This document shows, piece by piece, positions 41,725 through 51,636 of a stretch of 64,000 bases of DNA (its first letter is position 1; the number at the start of each line of letters is the position of its first letter). A model generated the notes under the pieces. It was not told where the DNA came from, ran no database searches, and saw nothing but the letters and a program-made list of their open reading frames with translations. The stretch lies in contig PDTE01000025.1 of assembly GCA_002747135.1 (NCBI GenBank), positions 62,001 to 126,000 of the forward strand, given 5' to 3'. The DNA comes from Desulfobulbus propionicus. Lineage in GTDB: Bacteria > Desulfobacterota > Desulfobulbia > Desulfobulbales > Desulfobulbaceae. A program made the translations under genes and the position numbers.

Positions 41725-41850
41725 ACGTAAAGGGTGTTGAAATAATCAATCTATCTCTTTGAAACTGTGTTGCTTTGCAAGGAAAACCTTTTCGTCGAGT
41801 TTGCGCAGAACTACAAAGAGTTACGCTGATCTTTTCAACACCCTTACGTA
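41725..41850. mobile_element. MITE-like element E3 (116 bp) with ACGTA target duplications
   Basis: ACGTA-AAGGGTGTTGAAA...TTTCAACACCCTT-ACGTA; body 41730-41845. Confidence 0.87.
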
Positions 41851-41932
41851 TGCCGTTCATCTTAAAAAAACATGAAGACTTTGGCGATGTTGATCAACAA
41901 CGGATTATAATGACAATTGAAAGGAGCCTAAA

Positions 41933-42936
41933 ATGAAAAAACTTATTCAGAAATTGAAGGTTGTTTTTCTCTCTTTTTCGCTTGTATCTCTTTTTGCAGG
42001 CACTGTCTTTGCCGGCTGGGACCATAGCAAAGATTTACCGGAGTCAAAAGATATTCCGGGTCTACCGCGCTACGAGGGTAGTATTATTAGTGGCTATCGA
42101 CTCCAAAGATTTGCTCAGGCCGACTTTCCTCTGGGGAAATGGGTGAAACGTAAAGGCTGGGAAAAAACAGTACGAAAAATGGGAAGACGCACACGAATTA
42201 TCTACCTGCCACCCAGGGACAGAAGTGCCCTGGAGGTTATGCTTAACTATAAGCAGGCGCTGAAAGAGTTGGGCTATGAAACCCTCTATGAGTGTTCCGG
42301 TTACAATGAGTGCGGAAAGAAAGTGGAAAAATTCTACCAGGATAGCGAGTATGGTAAAAAACTGACAGACACGCAACTCCAGGAGTATGCCTTTTCCAGC
42401 GTCGAAAACCCCCAGCTTTTTACCGGGAAGGCCTTGATTGATGGCAAAGAGTCCTACATTTTTATTTTTACCGGTTATCAGCAGAATTACTCTGCCTATG
42501 CCTCCGAAGCCGACAAACGGGTGGCTGTTTTTGTTGAAGAGGTCAGGGTCAAGCCAATGGAAAGTAAAATGGAAGTGATCAAGGCGGGGAAGATGGATAG
42601 CACTATCGCCCAAAAGGGTCGGGTCGCTATCTATGGAATTTATTTTGACACGGACAAGGCTGTCATCAAACCGGAATCACAGCCTCAACTTGAAGAAATG
42701 GCCAGTTTTCTGAAACAGAAACCCGATCTCAACGTCTTTATCGTTGGCCATACGGACACAACATGGATCTGTCTTTAAGAAGAGCACAAGCGGTGACAAC
42801 CAAACTGACGACCGATTTCGGCATCTCTTCAAGCCGTCTTTTTCCCAGAGGTGTTGCCAGCTTGGCACCAGTGACATCAAACGATAGCGATGAGGGGCGT
42901 GCTAAAAACCGCCGGGTTGAAATGGTTCAAAAATGA
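41933..42936 (+). pseudogene. DUF4892/OmpA-family outer membrane protein, frameshifted in the OmpA domain
   Basis: ORF to 42778 ends FIVGHTDTTWICL*; the next frame continues MDLSLRRAQAVTTKLTTDFGISSSRLFPRGVASLAPVTSNDSDEGRAKNRRVEMVQK*. Confidence 0.75.
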
Positions 42937-42952
42937 TTATGGTACTAAGAGG

Positions 42953-43039
42953 TTCCAGGGACATCTTACTTATTTATTGACAGAAGATAAGGCATTTGTC
43001 TAATCACGGGGTCGAAAAAATAGATGAGATGTCCCCGAA
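42953..43039 (+). repeat. Element F2 (87 bp)
   Basis: TTCCAGGGACATCTTACTTATTTATTGACAGAAGATAAGGC...GAGATGTCCCCGAA. Confidence 0.82.
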
Positions 43040-43179
43040 ATTTCTCTTCAATATTGCCACTACCCAGCATGGCTGGATCAGGCTTGCCAGCCACAAGCGA
43101 ACCCTGAACGCTCGTCACTTCGGCAAAAGATGCGCATAAACAGAGACGGCTATCCAGACCTGTGTTTTGACGGCATTCA

Positions 43180-43941
43180 TCATTTATTACCAGAGTGCTC
43201 AACCTGCATGATTTTCTGGTACAGGTCAACGGACAGCTCCTGAGCCTGGTTTAATTCTTCCCACGACATGGCTGCCAGTAAGTTATTGCGTTGAATCAGG
43301 GCCATCCTGTTTCCTTGACTGGCCGAAAGTGAATACCATGCATAGCCCTGAGCCAGGTCTGTTTCTGTGCCGATCCCGGCAGAATACATCATGCCCAGGT
43401 TGGCCTGAGCCATATTGTCGCCAAGCATAGCTGCTTTGGTGTACAGCTCAAGCGCACGTTTCAATTGCCTTTTGCCGTCAAGACCATGGTAAAAAATAAA
43501 AGCAAGGTCATTGATTGCCTTCAGGTTTCCTGCTTCTGACGCAGGTACAAGCCATCTTTTGGCCTGGTCATAGCTCTGGGGAACCCCTGTGCCTCTTAAG
43601 TACATACTTCCAAGTATCTGCATGGATTCAGGGGTCGTCTTCCCCTGCTCTGCTGCTTGCAAGAGGTATTTGAAAGAACGCACTGGATCAGGATCAGTGC
43701 CCATTCCCTTGAAAAGCATTCCCCCGGCAATAAATTGAGCTTCAGCGTCACCTCTGTTTGCGGCCAGTAAATAATATTTCAACGCTTTTGCATAATCTAC
43801 CGGAACTTTTCTGCCGTTATAATACTTATATCCCTGCACTTTATAGCGGATAGCCTGTTCATCTAATTCCTTGCTGAAAAGAGGGGTTGGCAAGGTGAAA
43901 AAAAATACGACAAGAAGAAGATATCCTGTACATTTGTGCAT
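43180..43941 (-). CDS. Sel1-repeat (SLR/TPR) secreted protein
   Basis: Signal peptide MHKCTGYLLLVVFFFTLPTPLFS; repeats such as AQANLGMMYSAGIGTETDLAQGYAWYSLSASQGN; ORF track start 44073 is longer. Confidence 0.85.
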   Translation of the reverse strand: MHKCTGYLLLVVFFFTLPTPLFSKELDEQAIRYKVQGYKYYNGRKVPVDYAKALKYYLLAANRGDAEAQFIAGGMLFKGMGTDPDPVRSFKYLLQAAEQGKTTPESMQILGSMYLRGTGVPQSYDQAKRWLVPASEAGNLKAINDLAFIFYHGLDGKRQLKRALELYTKAAMLGDNMAQANLGMMYSAGIGTETDLAQGYAWYSLSASQGNRMALIQRNNLLAAMSWEELNQAQELSVDLYQKIMQVEHSGNK

Positions 43942-44055
43942 TGTAATAACTATCCTGGAATTGTTTTCGGATAAAAAAAATAATCCGCAACCATTGACGA
44001 TAAGAATGATCACCTGATCTGTGCTTCTTCGTGCCTCTCCACTGCCATGCGCCCA

Positions 44056-44240
44056 GTAACTGATCACGGGCACTTCATCCTTGCACGATCACCAGTGCCC
44101 GCATACTCTTGCACACGAAAGTCTTACTTCGCCTGCTTACCTGCTCGAAAGAGTACCTGTCCAAATCTGTTGCACCCGTGACCAGTTACACCTCAGAAAC
44201 AGAGAATAACGCTTAAAGTACAGCCCCCATTATTGGTTAC
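44056..44240. repeat. GTAAC repeat (B-type, full)
   Basis: GTAACTGATCACGGGCACTTCATCC...CACCCGTGACCAGTTAC + tail ending ATTGGTTAC. Confidence 0.85.
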
Positions 44241-44356
44241 TGCACGCACCATCTGTCTATTTGCTCCTTGCGCAAAACAGGCTGCCTGAGTAAGTTTACT
44301 GTAATCTGAAGAATATTGAAAATCATATAAACCTTGTAACGCCTGAATCACTAACC

Positions 44357-45208
44357 ATGTGCATAGATCTACATATGCATTCCATACATTCCGACGGCAC
44401 CCTGGCCCCGACAGAACTTGTTACACTGGCAGCCTCTCAAGGGATCAAGGCCGTCTCCCTGACAGATCACGATACCATGGCTGGGGTGAGCGAAGCAAAA
44501 ATTGCCGGACAAAATCATAATATTCTCGTTATGAACGGGGTAGAGGTCAGTGCCCGGTATGATGATATCAGCGTCCATATCCTCGGTTATGGACAGGAAC
44601 TAGACAATCCTGCTTTCAACAACCTGCTCAAGGCGTTACAGGAAGGACGGGAAGAAAGAAATAAAAAGGTACTGGTATCCCTTGAAAAAACCGGGATACC
44701 CATTACCAGGGAAGAATTGGATGAGGTCTCGTCCACCGGGTTAACCGGAAGACCACATATCGCGACTATCCTCATGAAAAAAGGTGTTGTGAAATCCTTT
44801 CGGGAAGCCTTTGACCGCTACCTGGGAAAAGGAAAAAAAGCGTGGCACAGCCGCTTCTGTTATCCGGCAGAAGAGACCATAGCTGCCATACATGGTGCTG
44901 GGGGGGCCGCAGTCCTTGCTCATCCTGGTCATATAGATCATTCCATGCAGGCGCAGCCGGCGATTATCAGGAAGCTGGCAGAGTATGGCCTGGACGGTCT
45001 TGAAGTCATCTACCCCACACACACCCGGCATATGCAGGCAAAACTAAGTGAACTTGCCAGCAGAAACCATTTACTCGTAACAGGCGGCAGTGATTACCAC
45101 GGCCATACTCGTCCGGCGAACAAAATGGCATGTATCAACAGTTCATTCTGCCCGTCAGAAAAATTACTTTTCCCCCTGATGGAAAGAATCCAAACACACA
45201 GCCAGTAA
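44357..45208 (+). CDS. PHP-domain phosphoesterase
   Basis: DLHMHSIHSDGTLAPTELV, SLTDHDTMAGV, GGSDYHG. Confidence 0.92.
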   Translation: MCIDLHMHSIHSDGTLAPTELVTLAASQGIKAVSLTDHDTMAGVSEAKIAGQNHNILVMNGVEVSARYDDISVHILGYGQELDNPAFNNLLKALQEGREERNKKVLVSLEKTGIPITREELDEVSSTGLTGRPHIATILMKKGVVKSFREAFDRYLGKGKKAWHSRFCYPAEETIAAIHGAGGAAVLAHPGHIDHSMQAQPAIIRKLAEYGLDGLEVIYPTHTRHMQAKLSELASRNHLLVTGGSDYHGHTRPANKMACINSSFCPSEKLLFPLMERIQTHSQ

Positions 45209-45247
45209 TACCTCTGTCAATTCTGTGCAATTTTTTAGTGATGAAAC

Positions 45248-46642
45248 ATGAAAACAATTCTGCTTGTTGATGACGAACCTAATTATCAGATCGTTTTGTC
45301 CGAACTGCTTCGGGACGAAGGGTATGAAATCTATACGGCAGACAGTGGTATATCAGGTCTGCCAATAGTACTCGGCTCCGATATTGACCTGGTTATCACT
45401 GATATGAAAATGCCGGGAATGGATGGCATTGAGTTTCTTGGAAAAATAAAGGAATACAACAAAGAGCTTCCAGTTATACTCCTTACGGCCTTTGCTGAAG
45501 TGGAAAAAGCTGTTGAAGCCATGCGCCTTGGTGCTTTTACCTATCTGGCGAAACCCTTCTCCAACGAACAGCTTCTTGCTGCAATTGCAAAAGCGATTGA
45601 ACACTATAATCTCTTTAAGGAAATACGCCGACTTCGGGATGAAGCGAGTCCACGCACGGGCTTTGAGGGGATGATTGGCAAGAACCCAAAAATGCTGGCA
45701 GTGTATCAGCTTATTGAAAAAGTGTCGCCGACTCCTTCTTCTGTCCTTATTACCGGTGAATCAGGAACAGGAAAAGAACTCGTTGCCAGGGCAATACACA
45801 ACTTGAGCACCAGAAAGGACGCAGCCTTTATCTCGGTAAACTGTGCTGCGCTCTCAGAACATCTCCTTGAAAGTGAACTGTTTGGCCATGAAAAAGGAGC
45901 TTTTACAGATGCGGTTGCCATGCGCAAAGGTCGTTTTGAGATAGCCGACTCAGGAACACTGTTTCTGGACGAGATTGGCGAAATGCCGCCACAACTCCAG
46001 GCTAAACTGCTTCGGGTACTGCAGGAAAAACAATTTGAACGTGTCGGCGGCAACACAACCCTTGTGGCTGATGTCAGAATACTTGCTGCCACCAACAAGG
46101 AACTAAAAGATGAGGTTGAAAAAGGGGTATTTAGAGAAGACCTGTATTATCGTCTCAACGTCATTCATATACACCTCGTTCCCCTGAGAGAAAGGATTGA
46201 CGATATTCCGGCCCTGGTTGGACACTTCATCGACAAGAACAAAAAAAATCTGAACAAGGAGCTGGCTATTTCTCCTGAGGCAATGCGCCTTCTTGTCTCT
46301 CTGCCCTGGGAGGGTAATGTACGCGAGCTTGAAAATACCATTGAGCGGGCCGCCATTCTCTGTTCAGAAGGACTTATCGAGGCTGATGATGTCCAGCCTG
46401 ATTCAAGCACCCTTAATCCGAACCAGGAATGGAGTTCAGGTCTTGATCTGCAGCAGTTTATTCCGGAAAGTCTCAGCCTTGCAGAGATTCTTGGCGGCAT
46501 TGAAGAAACCCTGGTTCGTCAGGCCCTGGAAGAAGCTGGTCACGTTCAGGCGAGAGCTGCTGAGCAATTAGGAATCACCAAGAGTCTTCTTCAATACAAG
46601 ATGAAAAAATACAAAATTCAAAAAAAGAAAAAAGGTAACTGA
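45248..46642 (+). CDS. Sigma-54-dependent NtrC-family response regulator
   Basis: REC, GESGTGKELVARAIH, GAFTDA, C-terminal Fis-like HTH. Confidence 0.96.
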   Translation: MKTILLVDDEPNYQIVLSELLRDEGYEIYTADSGISGLPIVLGSDIDLVITDMKMPGMDGIEFLGKIKEYNKELPVILLTAFAEVEKAVEAMRLGAFTYLAKPFSNEQLLAAIAKAIEHYNLFKEIRRLRDEASPRTGFEGMIGKNPKMLAVYQLIEKVSPTPSSVLITGESGTGKELVARAIHNLSTRKDAAFISVNCAALSEHLLESELFGHEKGAFTDAVAMRKGRFEIADSGTLFLDEIGEMPPQLQAKLLRVLQEKQFERVGGNTTLVADVRILAATNKELKDEVEKGVFREDLYYRLNVIHIHLVPLRERIDDIPALVGHFIDKNKKNLNKELAISPEAMRLLVSLPWEGNVRELENTIERAAILCSEGLIEADDVQPDSSTLNPNQEWSSGLDLQQFIPESLSLAEILGGIEETLVRQALEEAGHVQARAAEQLGITKSLLQYKMKKYKIQKKKKGN

Positions 46643-46819
46643 TCACGGGCAGTTCATCTCTTCCCGAGCACTCTTTTCCGCATACTCTTGTCCACGAAAG
46701 TCTTACTTTGCCAGCTTACCTGCCCGAAAGGGTGCCTGCCCAATTCTGCTGCACCCCTGACCAGCGACAGGTCAGAAACAGAGCATAACGCTTACAGTAC
46801 AGGCCCCGTGACTGGTGAC
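46635..46819. repeat. GTAAC repeat (B-type, full)
   Basis: GTAACTGATCACGGGCAGTTCATCTC...CACCCCTGACCAGCGAC + tail ending CCCCGTGACTGGTGAC. Confidence 0.85.
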
Positions 46820-46853
46820 GAAAAAAAATCCCGGTGAGCCCTGCCCCTTTTGG

Positions 46854-47714
46854 TCAACAATGTCGGCAGACCAGTTCTGGAAGAGGATTGTCCACACTTT
46901 CACCACCCCAGTTCAGCTTGTTTCTAAGTATGGTAAAATAGCTTTTTAATGGAGAGCTTATCAAGAGCAGGGGCTTGCTCGCTTTGCAAACTACTAAATA
47001 ATCATCACCTGACAACCGCCACCGGCACTCTCCATCAATAATTACCTGGACCTCTCCTGCCGGGGCCAGCAGCTGCGAGGTGATTTTTACCTTGGGCGAC
47101 AATAAAACAGGACGCGACTCAAGCATAAAAGGACATATTGGCGTAATGACCATGGTGTCGAGTTCACCGTGTACTACAGGGCCGCCTGCTGAAAGATTAT
47201 AGGCCGTCGATCCGGTCGGGGTGGCAAAAATCAGTCCATCAGCCCTGTAGGTTGCGACATACTCTTTGTCCGCCCAGCATCGTAAACGAACCATGTGTTC
47301 AAAGGTGTCCTTAACGATGACAACTTCATTCAGCCCGTAAACCGGTTCACTCTTTGTTCCATCCTTTCCGTGAACAACAGAAGCGGCCAGCATGATACGC
47401 TCTTCCAGGCGAAACTCTCCTCTGAGTACGGTTTCAAGAGAATAATACAGCTCATCACTTGACACTTCTGTCAAAAATCCCAGATTGCCAAGATTAACAC
47501 CCAGAATCGGTATGCCGGCTGTACTGGCTTCCCTGGCAACATGGAGCAAGGTCCCGTCTCCGCCAAGAACAATAATAATATCCATGTTCCGGTTTATTAC
47601 GCCTAAAGAAGCATCAATGCCTCTTTGCTTCAACCAGTTAAAAAGCTCCAGCCCGATTTGCTGTACATCCGGACTGTCTTTTTTGGTTATAATGCCGACA
47701 TATTGTATATCCAC
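46854..47714 (-). CDS. nadK: NAD kinase
   Basis: VLGGDGTLLHVAREAS, NLGNLGFLTEV, TPTGSTAYNLSAGGPVV. Confidence 0.94.
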   Translation of the reverse strand: MDIQYVGIITKKDSPDVQQIGLELFNWLKQRGIDASLGVINRNMDIIIVLGGDGTLLHVAREASTAGIPILGVNLGNLGFLTEVSSDELYYSLETVLRGEFRLEERIMLAASVVHGKDGTKSEPVYGLNEVVIVKDTFEHMVRLRCWADKEYVATYRADGLIFATPTGSTAYNLSAGGPVVHGELDTMVITPICPFMLESRPVLLSPKVKITSQLLAPAGEVQVIIDGECRWRLSGDDYLVVCKASKPLLLISSPLKSYFTILRNKLNWGGESVDNPLPELVCRHC

Positions 47715-47782
47715 AGTACTCTGTCTCCTTGGCAGCAGCCGATAATGGGGGGCTGTGCCCTCTCCTGCTGAAGTGCCCGTGA

Positions 47783-48595
47783 TCAGTTACCCTTTGCACG
47801 GTGAGTGGCCTGCATAACTGCATCCATCAGCGCTGCCCGTACATTATGTTTCTCCAGCGCATGGATTCCGTGGATTGTTGTCCCGCCGGGAGAAGTAACC
47901 TGCGCTTTCAGTTCAGCTGCACACAATTCACTTTTCATGGCAAGTTTTACTGAACCATACATGGTCTGCAAGACGAGTTTTTCTGCCAGCCCCCTTGGCA
48001 GACCGGCAAGCACGCCGCCATCTGTCAGGGCATCGATTATGGTAAAAATATACCCTGGCCCGCTACCGCTCAGTCCGGTAACGGCGTCGAGTAATTCTTC
48101 CTTGACTTCTATGCACAGCCCTACAGAGGAAAAAATTTTTTGAGCAATGTCCCTGTCCTGCTCCAGGACATCGTTATGTATGCTTATTGCTGAAGCTCCT
48201 TCAAGAATAAGTGCTGGAGTATTGGGCATTACACGTATGAATCGCCTTACCTGTGGGAAATACTCCTCAAGAGCCCCTAAAGCCACGCCAGCCATTATCG
48301 AGATCAAGAGCTTTTTTTTGTCAAAAAATTGGTTAAATAAACCGGAAACATCACCAATAACCTGAGGCTTGACAGCCAGGATAACGTTATTGCAGGTATC
48401 GCTGAAAAAAGCTGGTTCACTGGTTGTCGAAACCGTATATGTTTTGGCTAGATACTGCAATCGTAAAGAATCGACATCATAGACAGTGATATCCTGACTG
48501 GAAAATAACTTTGCTTCAAGTATTCCACGAATAAGTGCTTCAGCCATCTGGCCGCCGCCTAAAAATCCAATTGAGGCTTTTTCGTTAGCAGACAT
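47783..48595 (-). CDS. proC: Pyrroline-5-carboxylate reductase
   Basis: IGFLGGGQMAEALIRGIL, RFIRVMPNTPALI, TGLSGSGPGYIF, TSPGGTTIHGI. Confidence 0.95.
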   Translation of the reverse strand: MSANEKASIGFLGGGQMAEALIRGILEAKLFSSQDITVYDVDSLRLQYLAKTYTVSTTSEPAFFSDTCNNVILAVKPQVIGDVSGLFNQFFDKKKLLISIMAGVALGALEEYFPQVRRFIRVMPNTPALILEGASAISIHNDVLEQDRDIAQKIFSSVGLCIEVKEELLDAVTGLSGSGPGYIFTIIDALTDGGVLAGLPRGLAEKLVLQTMYGSVKLAMKSELCAAELKAQVTSPGGTTIHGIHALEKHNVRAALMDAVMQATHRAKGN

Positions 48596-48720
48596 ATCAG
48601 TTTCACCAAATGTAAGATAATACGTAATTACTCGCAGGGCATGCGCCCGCCTGTAACTGATCGCAGGCTCTTCATGATGTCAGGGAGCAGACTCAAAGTT
48701 TGCCAGAATGTTCAAAAGGT

Positions 48721-48819
48721 CAGCTCAGGCAATACCATCTTTGGCAGTGTTTTGGCAACACATATACGCAAGGATAACACGTTACCAAAAGCTGCCAAAC
48801 CTGGTACCACCTGAGCTGA
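48721..48819. repeat. Element G1 (99-bp hairpin)
   Basis: CAGCTCAGG...CTTTGGCAGTGTTTTGGCAACACATATAC/GATAACACGTTACCAAAAGCTGCCAAA...CCTGAGCTG. Confidence 0.8.
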
Positions 48820-48880
48820 TGGAAAACTCGGGTTAAGGATGCCCCAAGACAGGCGAACCGGGAGCAGGCCCGAAATGAAC

Positions 48881-48913
48881 AAAAAAGCCGTCGGGATGTC
48901 CGACGGCTTTTTT
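48881..48913. terminator. Bidirectional-type rho-independent terminator between lpxC and proC
   Basis: AAAAAAGCCGTCGG-gatgt-CCGACGGCTTTTTT. Confidence 0.9.
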
Positions 48914-49007
48914 GTTAATTTTTCAGCAAACTACTCGTATACATTACAATATTTTGATTTTACATCAAGATATCGATTGCCCAATGCAACTCCTCTCCCT
49001 CGGCCAG

Positions 49008-50009
49008 TTACACGGCACACGCCTGTCGCTGGATAACTGCAGAGCCGCCAGGAGTAAAAAAGGGGGTCAGGCAGTGGCCTGCCGCCTTTGTTGTTTTCAC
49101 AGCTTTTTGCAAAATTGTCTTGCCCTGCTTTTTTTTATACTCAACATACTCCCAGCACTGAGGGTTAGCTGCTATGGTTTGCATTAAACCAAAATGCAAC
49201 CCATGCCCTGATCGATCAGCAATTACATGTCCGAGCAAAGGGGTGCCGAGCAGCATCAAATCACCGACGAGATCAAGAACTTTATGCCGGACGAACTCAT
49301 CATGAAAACGAAGCCCATCCTCGTTTAGGATAGATTTCCTGTCCCAGTGAATAGCAATGGTATTATCAAGGGTTCCACCAAGAGCCAGCCCATTTTCCCA
49401 CAAATACTCAACCTGTTCAACAAAGCCAAACGTTCGGGCAGAAGCGATTTCCCGACAAAACTTTTCAGAGTCAAAGTCCATGGTATAGGTTTGCTCATCA
49501 ATCAACTCATTGTCAAAGTGGATTCGTCCGGTGATCCTGAATCCGTCGCAGGGTTCAACCCTGATACTTTTTCCTTCTTCTGCATAACTTATCGGCCTGG
49601 TTACGCGGAGCATCTTGCGCGGGGCGTCTTGCTTTTGCCTGCCTCCCTTCTTTAAAAGACAGATAAAAGGTTTTGCGCTTCCGTCCATAATTGGCACCTC
49701 ATGCGAATCAATATCTATTTCCGCATTATCAATGCCAACACCGCAGAAGGCCGCCATCAAATGCTCTGTAGTGGAAATCTGGTGCCCGTTATGGCCAATG
49801 GTTGTTGCAAGCCGGGTATCTACCACATTTTCAACGCGAGCAGATATCACGGTACGATCAACAGCGTCTGACCTGAAGAATCTGATACCTGTGTTTATGG
49901 GAGCAGGTCTGATCGTCAGATTAACAGTACGTCCAGTATGCAGCCCGACACCGTAACAGCTAACTGAATGCTTTAAAGTATGTTGATACGCCTCTCCTGA
50001 AGAACCCAT
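49008..50009 (-). CDS. lpxC: UDP-3-O-acyl-N-acetylglucosamine deacetylase
   Basis: GVGLHTGRTVNLTIRPA, TTEHLMAAFCGVGIDNAEIDIDSHEVPIMDGSA, HKVLDLVGDLMLLG. Confidence 0.97.
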   Translation of the reverse strand: MGSSGEAYQHTLKHSVSCYGVGLHTGRTVNLTIRPAPINTGIRFFRSDAVDRTVISARVENVVDTRLATTIGHNGHQISTTEHLMAAFCGVGIDNAEIDIDSHEVPIMDGSAKPFICLLKKGGRQKQDAPRKMLRVTRPISYAEEGKSIRVEPCDGFRITGRIHFDNELIDEQTYTMDFDSEKFCREIASARTFGFVEQVEYLWENGLALGGTLDNTIAIHWDRKSILNEDGLRFHDEFVRHKVLDLVGDLMLLGTPLLGHVIADRSGHGLHFGLMQTIAANPQCWEYVEYKKKQGKTILQKAVKTTKAAGHCLTPFFTPGGSAVIQRQACAV

Positions 50010-50260
50010 ATAATTTTCCTTGTCTCATAAAAAGAGTAAAAAAAAGCACATACAGCGATATATGCAAAAAACAGGCCTTCTTCTGAAAAATCAATGTACT
50101 AAAATTAAATTCCAAAATAATTGAATATAATTAAGCAGGTATCCTGCAGGTACCCACAGGGTGCCCGCAAAAGGACAGGCAGGCGTGTGTGTCAAAAAAA
50201 ACACAGAAAAGCACCTGCCTGAAAAATGTTGAAATTTCGACACAGAAAAAAAGTTCAGGT

Positions 50261-51334
50261 TCAGGAAAAATCCAAAGCAGACAAAGCGTTAAGTATCAAT
50301 TGATCAAAGGCATTATCCGCACTGACTCTCATCTGAATAACGTGCAGGGGAAGCGAAAATGAAAAATGTCGCAATTTAACGAGATCCTTTTCAGTTGTTA
50401 CCAGGCAATCAGCCTCAGCTTGTCCGGCTCTGGCAATGATCCTTGAAATCTCTTTTTCGGTATACTGAACATGGTCTGAAAAGGCACTGAACCCCACAAC
50501 CTTTTTATACACGCCCTTCAGAGTGTCCCTGAAGGAATCAGGGCGGGCTATTCCGCAAAATCCATAACAGGTCATCTGGTTGATACTATCTTTCTCATCT
50601 GGACAGATACCACCTTCATTGTCCACCTGGAAACTGCCGGCAATGTCATACCCTGCAAAGCAGGTATTGTTACCAGGGAATCTGGAATTCAGGAGTTCGG
50701 CAAATTTATGCGCTCTGTCCTGGTTGGCATCGGTAACTCCTGTCAGAAGAAAACACGTTGCTCTATGTAAGGCGGAAACCGGTTCTCGAAGATGTCCACC
50801 AGGAAAGACCCTTGAATTTCCAGCCAGAAAATCAGCATTAAAGAGCACCAGGTCAATATCTCGTTTGAGCTGAAGATGCTGAAAGCCATCATCCAGAAGA
50901 AGAACATCTGCGCCCATAGAAATCGCCTTTCTCGCAGGTACAATTCTTTTTCTCCCGGTTAAAACCGGTACGCCGGCAAGCGTTTCTGCCAGCAGTCGCG
51001 GTTCATCGCCAGCCTCATCAGCATCAAGAAACACTGTTTCTCCGTCAGATACGATATTAACCGGATGAAACGTCTTCCCTCCGTATCCTCTGCTGATGAC
51101 AGCCGGGGTGTATCCTGAAGCCTGCAGCAAACGTGCAAGATACTGCACCACCGGAGTTTTACCTGATCCTCCCAGGGTCAGGTTGCCAACACTTATTACC
51201 GGGACCTGAACCGAAGCCTGAGACCATATTTTCGTTCCATACAATTTTTCCCTTATCTTCATGGCCAGGCTGTATATGGGAGAAAAAGGTCGTCCTGCCG
51301 CAAAGAATACTGACGTACTATTCATCTTTTTCAT
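50261..51334 (-). CDS. lpxK: Tetraacyldisaccharide 4'-kinase
   Basis: VPVISVGNLTLGGSGKTPVVQYLA, ISRGYGGK, GDEPRLLA, LLDDGFQHLQLKRDIDLVLF; ORF track start 51415 extends into a repeat. Confidence 0.93.
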   Translation of the reverse strand: MKKMNSTSVFFAAGRPFSPIYSLAMKIREKLYGTKIWSQASVQVPVISVGNLTLGGSGKTPVVQYLARLLQASGYTPAVISRGYGGKTFHPVNIVSDGETVFLDADEAGDEPRLLAETLAGVPVLTGRKRIVPARKAISMGADVLLLDDGFQHLQLKRDIDLVLFNADFLAGNSRVFPGGHLREPVSALHRATCFLLTGVTDANQDRAHKFAELLNSRFPGNNTCFAGYDIAGSFQVDNEGGICPDEKDSINQMTCYGFCGIARPDSFRDTLKGVYKKVVGFSAFSDHVQYTEKEISRIIARAGQAEADCLVTTEKDLVKLRHFSFSLPLHVIQMRVSADNAFDQLILNALSALDFS

Positions 51335-51341
51335 TGAAGGT

Positions 51342-51450
51342 GGTAACTGCTCACAGCTCGCCCCTCTTTGAACGATCACGACCCGCCGCAGAGAGGGGCT
51401 GTAGCTGCCAATCATGATCGCCCGAAGATGGGTGAGCTAAGAGCACTTAC
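51342..51450. repeat. GTAAC repeat (C-type)
   Basis: GTAACTGCTCACAGCTCGCCCCTCTTTGAACGATCACGACCCGCCGC...GCTAAGAGCACTTAC. Confidence 0.82.
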
Positions 51451-51537
51451 TGTCTGACTTGAGAGCAAACAGATACAAACAGAGGTATGTAATATTCGTG
51501 AGCAGGCTCAAATTTCGCCAGAATGCTCACCAAGGGT

Positions 51538-51636
51538 CAGCTCAGGTAGTACCATTTTTGGCAGCATTCTGGCAACACATATACCGGGGTATAATGTGTT
51601 GCCAGAATGCTGCCAAAAATGGCGCGGCTTGAGCTG
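51538..51636. repeat. Element G2 (99-bp hairpin)
   Basis: CCATTTTTGGCAGCATTCTGGCAACACATATAccggggTATAATGTGTTGCCAGAATGCTGCCAAAAATGG inside CAGCTCAGG/GAGCTG arms. Confidence 0.85.
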
